A stretch of DNA of 27,852 nt from JBBQIY01 sp964618405. GTDB lineage: Bacteria; Verrucomicrobiota; Kiritimatiellia; RFP12; UBA3636. This document shows positions 7,602 to 16,317 of this stretch, piece after piece. The notes beneath the pieces were generated by a model, which was not told where the DNA came from, ran no database searches, and saw only the letters and a program-made list of their open reading frames with translations. The first letter of the stretch is position 1. Every line of letters starts with the position of its first letter. The position numbers and the translations under genes are program-made. The stretch covers positions 1 through 27,852 of the forward strand of contig CAZUAY010000008.1 in the NCBI GenBank assembly GCA_964618405.1, written 5' to 3'.

Positions 7602-8762
7602 ATGAAAGTTGAAGAACGCTATGTACCGGATCGCGATGCGATTGCCATCACGTCAATGGTTCGAATCGACCGGAAGCTGTATCTCGGACTTACAGGGGGA
7701 TCCGCTATCCTAGCCTGCTTCGACCTCGATTCGGATTGCATAGAAATGTGCGACGAGATCTTTCCGTGGGTGGGCAAGCGTGGCTACTGCTCAAAGCTTC
7801 ATAATGCACTCGGGGCGTTATCGGATGGTAGCCTTCTGTTGGGCGAAGGCAATCATTTTACCTGGGATGGTTTGCCGGTAACCACCGCTTACTTCGACCG
7901 CGAACTTCCAGAGCGGATGTTGGCGAGAAAGCGGGCGCAAGGCTATCCTGATGTGCAGTACCGTGATTTTTGCCTGCCCGATTTAAATGGATGGGATCGT
8001 CGCAGTTGTGACCCGGGTGGAACCGTGGTGCGGTACGATCCGGGATCGAAATCCCGTTCAATCGTGGCTAGATTGCCGGAGTTTCTCTATGCTCAGTCTA
8101 TGCTTGTCGATGCACGGCGTGGTCGAGCCTACGGCCATACGCTTCCGGGAAATCACTTCTTTTCGGTTGACGTAGCGAACGGGCGATTAACTGACTATGG
8201 TCGGATTTCCGACTTTGCGCACCACAATATGGTGGTCACGCCGGACGGGGTTTGTTACGGCGGCTGGTTAGATTTGGGAGATGGAGCGTTGAAATTGCTC
8301 AAGTACGATCCTGAAGAAGATCGTTTACGGCATCTGTCGCAGGTCATTCTTAAAAAGCCGGGCCCGAAAGTAGCGGGGAACCAAGGCATCGATCAGTGGT
8401 TGATAACGCGTTCTGGCCGTATCTTTATGGGCGCAGTCGATCGATCCCAATTATTTGAATTCCATGCGGAGAATGAAACATTCGAACCGCTAGGGGTTCT
8501 CTCGGATGGCGGGCGCATGACGACCATGGATGAGGATGCTAACGGTGCAATCTGGCTTGGCGTTGATTACCCACACATGCGGCTTGTACGCTTTGATCCC
8601 ACTGCTTCGGGGAACGGCCGATTTACAGATTTTGGACGTGTGAATACAACCCATGAACGTTGCTATTTCCATGCATCCTGTTGTGTCGACGACCGACTTT
8701 ATCTCGGCGAAACCGATGGCTTTGTTCCGTCACTCCATCTTGTTGATCTGAAGCAATTTTAA
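7602..8762 (+). CDS. Probable beta-propeller protein, function unknown
   Basis: The 386-residue protein has no signal peptide. It shows repeated blade-like strands ending in FDL, RYDP, KYDP, RFDP and similar, with turns such as SDGSLLLGEGN, TPDGVCYGG and DANGAIWLG, typical of a six- or seven-bladed propeller. Conserved-looking histidines recur at blade loops (KLHNAL, GNHFTWDG, GNHFFSV, FAHHNMVV, CYFHASCC), as in propeller-type polysaccharide lyases that bind metal through histidine. This is only a resemblance, and a scaffold or sensor role is possible. The gene begins five bases after the GH-like gene and its probable ribosome-binding site (GAAGGGA) lies inside the end of that gene, so translation is likely coupled. 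Confidence 0.6.
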   Translation: MKVEERYVPDRDAIAITSMVRIDRKLYLGLTGGSAILACFDLDSDCIEMCDEIFPWVGKRGYCSKLHNALGALSDGSLLLGEGNHFTWDGLPVTTAYFDRELPERMLARKRAQGYPDVQYRDFCLPDLNGWDRRSCDPGGTVVRYDPGSKSRSIVARLPEFLYAQSMLVDARRGRAYGHTLPGNHFFSVDVANGRLTDYGRISDFAHHNMVVTPDGVCYGGWLDLGDGALKLLKYDPEEDRLRHLSQVILKKPGPKVAGNQGIDQWLITRSGRIFMGAVDRSQLFEFHAENETFEPLGVLSDGGRMTTMDEDANGAIWLGVDYPHMRLVRFDPTASGNGRFTDFGRVNTTHERCYFHASCCVDDRLYLGETDGFVPSLHLVDLKQF

Positions 8763-8781
8763 TGATGCTACTGCATGCGCC

Positions 8782-9897
8782 ATGAACAGTCCCACCCAGT
8801 TAAAAATTCTTTTTGCAATTTGGCAAAATCCTGGTCTTTCACGTAGCGACCTTGAAGACGTGACTGGCTTTCATGCCAACACGGTGGCCCGAACGGTTGA
8901 GGTTTTGCTTCGAAAGGGGTATTTGCGAGAAGGAGAGACCGTCTCGCAACACGGGCGCGGTCGACCGCGAATTCCGCTGGAAGTCGATCCTTCGCGGATT
9001 TGCATTGGAGGACTTGCAATCGGTGCGGGCGCAGTCGAGGCGGTGACGATGAATCTCTCGGGTCAACCACTAACCGAGGTCGTCCGCATGCCAACCCGCG
9101 GCTCCGAACAGATTCCGAGAGCACTCACGAGCTTGCTTCGTGGGCTCCTTCGTGCGAATCCTCTTGCGTTGGGGGTGAGTGTGACGGGATTCGTGGATCC
9201 TGATCAGCTAAAGATTCTTTTCAGTTCTGCGGCGCCTTTTGAAGAACTAGATTTGGTGCCCATTTTCAAACGTGCCCGAGATATCCCCGTCGTGCTGAAT
9301 TCAGAAATGCAGGCGTTTGGAGTCCGTTGGATCATGGGGCGCACCGAATCCCAAGCGGAAGATGTCATCGTGGTTAAGCTGGAAGACGGAGCGGTGGGCG
9401 CGTCGCTTCTGCTCGGAGGCAGTCCTAATAAAGGATGTCTGCTTGGGGGGAGCGAGCTAGGACACATGCGGTTTGGCGTTGAAACGGAGCCGTGCTACTG
9501 TGGGGGTGTTGGCTGTGTCGAGCGAATTCTGAGCACCACTTTTTTGCACCGATGCGGTGGAAGCGGAACCTTGGATGATGCGCTTTCCGCAGAAACGCTT
9601 CATCCCGCAGCCCTTAAAATTATAGACCTAGTCGCCCAGGCCCTTGTCAATGTAACGATTTTTGCGCGTCCTCACCGTCTTGTGGTTGCTGGTAATCTCG
9701 CGCAACACATTGGTTTCCGCAATGCACTAGAAACTTCTTGGCGGAACCAACTTCCTGAAATTTTCAAGCCGAGTGTAACGCTAGAGTGGAGTTTGCTCAA
9801 TGGTGCTGTTTCGGCCGAAACGGCTGGCTGGCTTGCCATTGCCAGTGTTTTGCGTGGCGAGCTGCCTTCTTGTCGATCCACAGAACTGACCCGATAA
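8782..9897 (+). CDS. ROK-family transcriptional repressor
   Basis: Residues about 5-65 form a winged helix-turn-helix with the wing motif HGRGRPR, as in NagC/XylR-type regulators. Residues about 72-360 form a ROK sugar-binding domain. The zinc-binding signature is complete: GH at 227-228 followed by CYCGGVGCVE at 238-247. The kinase features are degenerate: the ATP-loop aspartate is missing (GLAIGAGAVEA instead of DxGGT), and the sugar-catalytic N-D pair is N173-S174-E175. It is therefore a sensor, not a sugar kinase. It lies 19 bases after the propeller gene as the last gene of unit A, and it converges on unit B with a 12-base gap. It probably controls unit A through the 5491-5511 dyad. Confidence 0.9.
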   Translation: MNSPTQLKILFAIWQNPGLSRSDLEDVTGFHANTVARTVEVLLRKGYLREGETVSQHGRGRPRIPLEVDPSRICIGGLAIGAGAVEAVTMNLSGQPLTEVVRMPTRGSEQIPRALTSLLRGLLRANPLALGVSVTGFVDPDQLKILFSSAAPFEELDLVPIFKRARDIPVVLNSEMQAFGVRWIMGRTESQAEDVIVVKLEDGAVGASLLLGGSPNKGCLLGGSELGHMRFGVETEPCYCGGVGCVERILSTTFLHRCGGSGTLDDALSAETLHPAALKIIDLVAQALVNVTIFARPHRLVVAGNLAQHIGFRNALETSWRNQLPEIFKPSVTLEWSLLNGAVSAETAGWLAIASVLRGELPSCRSTELTR

Positions 9898-9909
9898 AAG
9901 ACAGAGTGG

Positions 9910-12900
9910 TTACTCCAGTCGCGACGACGAAGCCGATGTTGGAGGATTAAGCAATAGCGGAATCTGTTTCAGCTCCGGAAAGTGAACGCCGCTGTGGTCG
10001 CCGATCCTCAAGACTTGACCAGGAGGCAGTGCGATGTCGAAGGCTATCGCAACGGCATCGGAAGCGGGACGGACAAAGGTTTCGGAGAAGATCCGCTTAC
10101 CGCTCAAATCAAAGAGTTCGAACGAGGCGCCTGGGGTGCCGGTTAGATAGCACTGCGCCGCCGGGGCGCCGAGATCATCCGAGCGAACATAGAGGGCGTC
10201 TCCCGCCCCGGAAAGGGTGTTTCCAGTGATCAAGGTTACCTCCGGCAGCGACGATCCGAAGTAACGTGGACGGGAAGGTTTCAAACGGTAGGCACCCGTC
10301 AACCCGTCAAGAGGAACTGAGATCTCATAAAAGGCTATTTGTCTTTTATCATATTTTGAGGAAAACAGCACCTTTGTTTCCGTTTGCACGACTGCCCCTG
10401 TCGGCCCAATCACGGGGAACTCCTGTTCTGGCGCCCCACTCACCCAGATGGTGAAAGCGGTGTCGGTTTGCTCCGTCACAACGGCCTCTTTTACATCGTT
10501 AAGATTCACCAACTTCGCTGGGAAAAGCTCGTGTGAACGTTCAATGGCACCCTTCCCAGTCGTCAGCATTCGGGCAAGTCCCATGTAGGCCTGCGTGTTC
10601 ATGCTGTAGGGCACCATACCCCGATAGATGGGATGCGTGCCGTGAATGAGCCCCGTATACTGGGATCGCTCGTTGTCGAAGTTCCAGCGAGCCGTATGCG
10701 CATACCATGAAATACCCGTCCGTTCATTCAACTCCGCTGCAGAATCGATTTCTCGGAACGGCTGGGTGTAGACCTCTGCGGAAATCACCGTGCCGGTAGA
10801 CCCCGTCAGCCAAGCCTTTTCGCATTCGGCGTTGAAGGGCGCATACCAGCGTGCCATCCGCGCACCGTGGGTACCTCCCCACCAATCGGAGCCATCAAGG
10901 GTGCAAAGCTCATTCCAGATGCGGTCAGCAAGCTGCTTGTACTTCTTGTCCGCCGTCTCGGTATACATGCGGATGCTGCCGATAAGGGGATTGCTGATAT
11001 AGCGCCAGGAGCCGCTGCGTATGTCCGCCATGCCGTCTGCCGTCATTTTCGCCATCTCCCATGCGGGACGATAACCCGTGACGTGATAGTATTCCAGATA
11101 GGGGCATAGCATTGTGTGACCGTAGTCGCCTTCGCTCAACCAGGGTGTGTAGTGATGACGACGACTCATCCCGACTGTTTTGGGGAACAGGTTGCTCCAT
11201 CGGATTGACTGCACTTCCATCAGATGTCGTGTCCAGCTCTCGGCCAGCTCGAAGTAGCGGCGGTCGCCACTACGCATATAGAGCAACCAGGGTGCGTCGA
11301 CAATATCCTCTTCGTTGCCGATGTTGGCGTACCGCCCGACAATGCGCCACGTATAGTCGTCAAGGTTATAGACATTGTGCAAAGTGCCGTAGTCCCACTG
11401 CCCGTAGAAACCGAAAAAATCTCGATTGCGAAGCAGGAAGTCGATGTAAAGCTTGAGGTAGTCTTCAACCTCGGAACCGGTCGTGGGATTATAGGGCTGG
11501 AGATTCCCGACGACGCGTGTTTTCTGTGTCCAAGATGGCGGCGGCAACGCCAGAACGGGATCTCCGTAGGTTGCCCTTGCTTCGTTGGCTACCACCTCGT
11601 TCGACAAGTCGAAGGTCATCTCTTGCGTACGGCTGAAACCCGTGCCGCAGGCTTCCGGACTGGCACTGGAGGGAATCATCATTTCTTCAATCGGTTTGAA
11701 CGTCTGTATTCCGGCTTCTTCCGGCCAATAGTGGATCGTGAGTCGCCCGGAGGTTGCGTCAGCCGTGAGTTTTTTGGGAGCCATCTGCCAGAAGTTACGG
11801 TGATAGAAGAGAAAGCCTGAGTCCTTGCCCCGGAATTGCACAGCGCCATCGGATCGATGTCCTTCAGCGACCTGTTGCGCGTCATGACTTATTTTGACGC
11901 GATTGGCACTGCTCTGGAACAGCTCGGCGGAAGCACTGCCATCGACGACTTGCCCATCGACGTCAAAATTGATGGTCTGGAAACGCGTAGGGTCAAGATT
12001 CAAGGTCAGACCGTATGACTTGAGTTCGACGTCCCAGGGAGAAGCGGTAAAGGTGACTTGATGCCAAACCTTGAACCATGCTTTGTTCCTGAAGAAGCGT
12101 ATTCGAATTTCGCCGTAGGCTGGTGTGCTATCGGGGTGGTCCGGGTTTCGATACCATCCCTGAAGTTTGACTGTCGCGGCCAGCGGCGTATTCTCTTCGA
12201 GGGTGACGCCGGGTGTGAAGTACTGGCTACGTGGCCCGTCTAACGTCATCACATAACGCACACCGTGGCCATCCGTCCACCAGATATCGCCTTTGTCGCT
12301 CGCACGAATTACACACTCGTCGTCGGTAAACACGCCATCTCCGTTACGATCCAAGTAGACAAGGCCGGGAATGGAAAGCGTGTTTCGGGGGATCACCACG
12401 CGCATGCCACCCGTCGTGACGATAATGGCTTCAGCTTCTACTGTAATGAGATCATCATTCTCTTTGGTTTCTTTCTTCCGAGTTTCATCCGTCGCTTTGT
12501 CACGCACGCTCATCGTGTAGAAAACATGAGCACCAGCCGGACAATCGGCCTGGAAGTCCGTGCGTAGCCATTTGAGGCTGTGGTCCTGCCAAACGTTCAT
12601 CACTTCAAAGTTGGCGTTGATTACATGCCCCGTGGAATCGAGGAGCGTGGCGGTGAAATTTGTGCTGCTCAGACCTTCTGGGAAAGGCACCCCCAGACTA
12701 ACCGGAGCGTCCTTTCGGACGACTGAGCCACCCTCAACGCCAATCGGGATTTCGAGTGTCCCGTCGGGCAGTGTCTTGGCCTGTTGCGTGGCGAGTGCGG
12801 TCACGAAGGGTGGATCCTTTTCGCTCTGTTCAAGTTGTTTGGCCAATTCCTCGCTCGCTACTTTCAGGCGATTCCCGAATATTTCGAGTTGGCGTTCGTG

Positions 12901-14310
12901 TTTGTGAAATGTTTTTTTGGTCATCGGGTCAAGCGCCTCGACTGCCAGCGTGTAGGCTCCATCGGGAATGCCAACCACTGGGACGGCAATCTCCCGATCC
13001 GCGCTGTTGCCCCCGTTACCAGGCACCCCTGCATGCAATTCGAGAAGCTCGCGCTGATCATAAACGCGCTGGCCATCCTGATCCGTCATCGTGATGTGAT
13101 ACGTTACGCCGGGTTGCCATTTGGGCCATCCCTGGAGTGCCGAAGCCTCATCGAAGGCGGCGGCGGTCATGCGAATGCGCAAGGGTTTGTCCTGAGTCGG
13201 ATAGCCCATAATGGCACAATCGGCAAAGCCCCACTCTCGCACCCCCAGCAGGTCGCGGCGGCGATGGCCCCACGGAAATTGAAGGGTTCGTGCGTAGGTG
13301 TAGGCTCCGAATTTTTCGAGATGTTCGAGCGGCATGACGCGCGCTAAGAAGGATCGTGCGCGAGTCTGCTCATCTGGATCTTTGAGAAGCGAGAGTGGCA
13401 TCGTGGCCGAATCGGTTGCTTGACTGAAGGGATAGTAGGTGAACGTGGCGTCAATTGCCTCGCCGGCGTTCGCGGTGATCAATCGTGGAAATGGTTCCAT
13501 CGTCACAGCGCCGGATGTGGGACGATCGTGCTTATATTGCGTCCACGTAAAATGGATAGGAACCTTCTCTTTTTCGAAGGCGCAGAACAGTCCATCCCCT
13601 GTTTTGAAGTCGGCCGCCAACCAGTAGCCGTCGTGCGTCCAGAACCAGTGATCCCACCCCCAAGCTGTGCGGATTTTTCGAACCTCGTCGCCGACTCCAG
13701 GAGAGAGCACACAGCTCTGTTTCCCTTTTATGTCTTTGGAAGGGAAAACCTGCGGATGCCAGCGTAACCAGAGCGGGCGGGGGTGATCGCTGATGTTGGT
13801 TAGCTTGATCTTGACCGTCAACTCGGGAGAGTCGGGTGTTAGTGTCATCCAGCGTTCAATTTTTTGCTCAACCGTTTGCCCCGTGACCTTGATGCCACGA
13901 GCCCCCTTCTCAACCTCAACAAATTCCACATCAAAGGGCTGCGCATACATCCACTGCTCGGTCGGATCATTGGCACTGTCGTGGATAAACTCAATCCATC
14001 CCCAGCCAGCGATCCGCTTCACATCTCCGTCCTGATCAATTTTGTATACGTCGCCCGCCACGTGATTGACGCCATTCGCTTTGTTGACGAACTCCACAAC
14101 CGCACCACCGGGATCATCGATCACCCCCAGCCGAACATGCTCATTCTCCACGTACCACCGTTTTTGCAGAATGCTGTTGGTACCCACCGGCAGTTCGACG
14201 GTTTTGATGTAGGTCTTAACCTCCCCAACTTGCGGGGTGTTATGCACCACTTCTGCCAAGGCTGAAAACAAAAGGAACGTTAGGAAAAAAAGGAGCAGGT
14301 TTAGTTTCAT
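9910..14310 (-). CDS. Secreted PL26-like multidomain protein with mutarotase-like N-terminal domain
   Basis: This 1466-residue protein begins with a clear signal peptide (MKLNLLLFFLTFLLFSALA, cut before E). After about 30-330, a beta-sandwich resembling galactose-mutarotase-like folds, comes an Ig-like segment (about 380-490). The exo-rhamnogalacturonan lyase (PcRGLX/YetA, PL26) pattern follows: the first domain near 510-620 with the motif QDHSLKWLRTDF, a second beta domain, and a helical toroid at about 900-1290 with DDYTWRIVGRYANIGNEEDIVDAPWLLYMRSGDRRYF in two adjoining parts. The C-terminal domain (about 1310-1466) has DGLTGAYRLK and SSLPEV, as in its two neighbours. PL26 enzymes release unsaturated units from rhamnogalacturonan I, but lyase activity here is inferred. 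ATG 14310 shares one base with the preceding stop (TAATG). A TTG at 14331 is possible but places charged residues before the signal. Confidence 0.75.
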   Translation of the reverse strand: MKLNLLLFFLTFLLFSALAEVVHNTPQVGEVKTYIKTVELPVGTNSILQKRWYVENEHVRLGVIDDPGGAVVEFVNKANGVNHVAGDVYKIDQDGDVKRIAGWGWIEFIHDSANDPTEQWMYAQPFDVEFVEVEKGARGIKVTGQTVEQKIERWMTLTPDSPELTVKIKLTNISDHPRPLWLRWHPQVFPSKDIKGKQSCVLSPGVGDEVRKIRTAWGWDHWFWTHDGYWLAADFKTGDGLFCAFEKEKVPIHFTWTQYKHDRPTSGAVTMEPFPRLITANAGEAIDATFTYYPFSQATDSATMPLSLLKDPDEQTRARSFLARVMPLEHLEKFGAYTYARTLQFPWGHRRRDLLGVREWGFADCAIMGYPTQDKPLRIRMTAAAFDEASALQGWPKWQPGVTYHITMTDQDGQRVYDQRELLELHAGVPGNGGNSADREIAVPVVGIPDGAYTLAVEALDPMTKKTFHKHERQLEIFGNRLKVASEELAKQLEQSEKDPPFVTALATQQAKTLPDGTLEIPIGVEGGSVVRKDAPVSLGVPFPEGLSSTNFTATLLDSTGHVINANFEVMNVWQDHSLKWLRTDFQADCPAGAHVFYTMSVRDKATDETRKKETKENDDLITVEAEAIIVTTGGMRVVIPRNTLSIPGLVYLDRNGDGVFTDDECVIRASDKGDIWWTDGHGVRYVMTLDGPRSQYFTPGVTLEENTPLAATVKLQGWYRNPDHPDSTPAYGEIRIRFFRNKAWFKVWHQVTFTASPWDVELKSYGLTLNLDPTRFQTINFDVDGQVVDGSASAELFQSSANRVKISHDAQQVAEGHRSDGAVQFRGKDSGFLFYHRNFWQMAPKKLTADATSGRLTIHYWPEEAGIQTFKPIEEMMIPSSASPEACGTGFSRTQEMTFDLSNEVVANEARATYGDPVLALPPPSWTQKTRVVGNLQPYNPTTGSEVEDYLKLYIDFLLRNRDFFGFYGQWDYGTLHNVYNLDDYTWRIVGRYANIGNEEDIVDAPWLLYMRSGDRRYFELAESWTRHLMEVQSIRWSNLFPKTVGMSRRHHYTPWLSEGDYGHTMLCPYLEYYHVTGYRPAWEMAKMTADGMADIRSGSWRYISNPLIGSIRMYTETADKKYKQLADRIWNELCTLDGSDWWGGTHGARMARWYAPFNAECEKAWLTGSTGTVISAEVYTQPFREIDSAAELNERTGISWYAHTARWNFDNERSQYTGLIHGTHPIYRGMVPYSMNTQAYMGLARMLTTGKGAIERSHELFPAKLVNLNDVKEAVVTEQTDTAFTIWVSGAPEQEFPVIGPTGAVVQTETKVLFSSKYDKRQIAFYEISVPLDGLTGAYRLKPSRPRYFGSSLPEVTLITGNTLSGAGDALYVRSDDLGAPAAQCYLTGTPGASFELFDLSGKRIFSETFVRPASDAVAIAFDIALPPGQVLRIGDHSGVHFPELKQIPLLLNPPTSASSSRLE

Positions 14311-16295
14311 TAAGATTCTTTTCTTTCGCAAAGTTGTTTGCGTATCTTTTCTGGGAAATCAACTTCAAGGGCAACGCGATAGGCCGCGATCTTCCTTTCG
14401 AGGTGAACCCACGAAGGCTTACCGCGCAGGTAGTCTTCATGCCATGCGTTGAAGATGCGTAGCGCTTCCGCAGTTGCAGCCAATCCGTTCCGTTTCGCTT
14501 CCGCGTGGGGCAGGTTGCCCTTCGCGCCTGCGTCCCCATACTGGAATCCGAGCAGGACATAACAACCGAGGCGAGCAAATGCTTTCTGCTGGTCGATATT
14601 AAACTTGATTCCGCTAATCCGGTTCAGAATTTCTGGGTTTTCTTTGCTTTTCGAAGCCGCTTCTTCTAAAAACCGGAGCGTTTCCGCGAAGCGGTTTTCG
14701 AGTTGCGACAGAACCGCTTCGTGAAGTTGAGGAAGGTATCCAGCGAGTTCATACGCCGGAATCAGTCCCCTGAACATATCCGCCAGGCTGCATCCACTCC
14801 AGAGTGGTTCATTTTGAAGCGCGTTCAAGCTGTCGTAGAATCGTTCCATGGCGGGTGCCGCATTCGCGAAGAGCGCACGGAGCAGCGAGCCTTGACGTTT
14901 GCGCCAGTCCAGATTCACGTTCCACATGAGATCGCCAAATGCGTGTAGATCACGGTAGAGCCAAAGGGTTTCCGCATGGAAGCAGAAGCAATTTAGCAAC
15001 CCGTCGACTCCCAGCGTACGATAATACTGTAAATCTTTTTGAATGATTGGCGGTAAATCGAAGAGGTTGTGGGTGCTGAGATTCAAATCAATGTAGTAAC
15101 AAAATACAATCGTCTTGCTAATTTGAGTCCAGGCCGCCAATTGTTCACAGCAATCTCGATGATGTCGCAGCGGATGAAACTTCTTAGCAGACCGATCCAG
15201 CGTATCCGCTCCTGCAAACCGTTTGCGGCCATACCATGCGTCATAGATAGGGCGAGTGAAGTTACGATCCCAGTAGTGGCAGACGCTGGTCGTAATCTGG
15301 GCGTGTGGCTTGGTCGCTTTAGGCGGGCTGGCATAGCCGATGTAAGCCAGATGATCATAGCGGAGATTCGGGAAAACGGCGCTGACTCGCTCGACCACCC
15401 GATTGACGTAAGTCAAAACAATGTCGCTCATTTTACCCGAGGCGATATCCGATGGCTGGAATGCAGTTCCGTCCAACGGCCATAATCCCAAGTAGGTGAT
15501 TTCGGGATGCGACGCCAAATAGGACAGAATGTTTTTCGAAATCACCTCTATGCTGTCAAGATTTGAGAACCGTATCTGCCGCCCCCATCGACTGTCGATA
15601 TCCGCATACCAATCGGCGTGATCGGCGAAATAGCGTTCTGCCGGAAGAAAGTAGTTGAGTTCATGAACCCCTAGGTCCAAGTCCAGATCGCGCTTTTCGA
15701 TCTCAGGGTAAACCTCGTCGGCCATGCCATCCCACATACTGACATGAAGTTGAATGCGGTTGAATCGCATCTTAGCAAGCCAATCAATCCATCCGGCAAA
15801 GTAGGATGAGGGTCTCTCCTCTTCTCCATGAAACCCGTTGCCACGACAGGCAAAATCAGCGCGTTCTTGGCGAACTTTTGTCGGTACCGTGATCTCTGCG
15901 TGACTTGGAATAAGCTCGATTCCCTCCGTCGAAAGAACGAATTCGCAGCCAAGGTCTTCTCGTAAAAAATCGTAGACTGCGTACAGGACAGACCGCGGAC
16001 GATTTCCAATAAAGGACACGCCACACTCACCGATATCGATCACGTAGGCTTCTCGCCCGTCACCCGAATCCACATCAGGAAGTGGGGCGAGAACGACACA
16101 ACCCCGTTCTTCCATTTGAGATTGCGTGGCAAGGTAGATGGCATGACACGAGAGCGGAAGCTCCGTTCGTAGGATGTCAATTTGGCATCCCACGATTTTT
16201 ATGAGATAATCCCTTAGTTCTTCCGCCGCAAACATCAACTGCGACGTATGCTTCGGCACACCAATACAATATTTTTCAGATTCATGAAACTGCAC
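14310..16295 (-). CDS. DUF4838-type glycoside-hydrolase-like protein
   Basis: The protein of about 661 residues has no signal peptide and is predicted cytoplasmic. The N-terminal part (about 1-130) resembles the domain that precedes the catalytic barrel in GH20/GH67-type enzymes, with FAAEELRDYLIKIVG and NRPRSVLYAVYDFLREDLGC. A TIM-barrel region follows with WIDWLAKMRFNRIQLHVSMWDG, ITYLGLWPLDG and SVCHYWDRN, then a helical C-terminal region. This matches DUF4838 proteins common in polysaccharide loci of Bacteroidota and PVC bacteria; the CxxC often seen after the central PNDG-like motif is absent here (PLDGTAFQPSD). I cannot name the substrate. GTG 16295 has AGGGA six bases upstream and is preferred over TTG 16301. 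The stop overlaps the next start by one base. Confidence 0.75.
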   Translation of the reverse strand: MQFHESEKYCIGVPKHTSQLMFAAEELRDYLIKIVGCQIDILRTELPLSCHAIYLATQSQMEERGCVVLAPLPDVDSGDGREAYVIDIGECGVSFIGNRPRSVLYAVYDFLREDLGCEFVLSTEGIELIPSHAEITVPTKVRQERADFACRGNGFHGEEERPSSYFAGWIDWLAKMRFNRIQLHVSMWDGMADEVYPEIEKRDLDLDLGVHELNYFLPAERYFADHADWYADIDSRWGRQIRFSNLDSIEVISKNILSYLASHPEITYLGLWPLDGTAFQPSDIASGKMSDIVLTYVNRVVERVSAVFPNLRYDHLAYIGYASPPKATKPHAQITTSVCHYWDRNFTRPIYDAWYGRKRFAGADTLDRSAKKFHPLRHHRDCCEQLAAWTQISKTIVFCYYIDLNLSTHNLFDLPPIIQKDLQYYRTLGVDGLLNCFCFHAETLWLYRDLHAFGDLMWNVNLDWRKRQGSLLRALFANAAPAMERFYDSLNALQNEPLWSGCSLADMFRGLIPAYELAGYLPQLHEAVLSQLENRFAETLRFLEEAASKSKENPEILNRISGIKFNIDQQKAFARLGCYVLLGFQYGDAGAKGNLPHAEAKRNGLAATAEALRIFNAWHEDYLRGKPSWVHLERKIAAYRVALEVDFPEKIRKQLCERKES

Positions 16296-16317
16296 AACCA
16301 ATCCCTTTCTCGTTCAC

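Noticed and set aside
11224..14265. Several plus-strand open frames of 100-198 codons
   Set aside because: All lie antisense to the large PL26-like gene, whose signal peptide and domain order are coherent; the antisense frames show no motifs.
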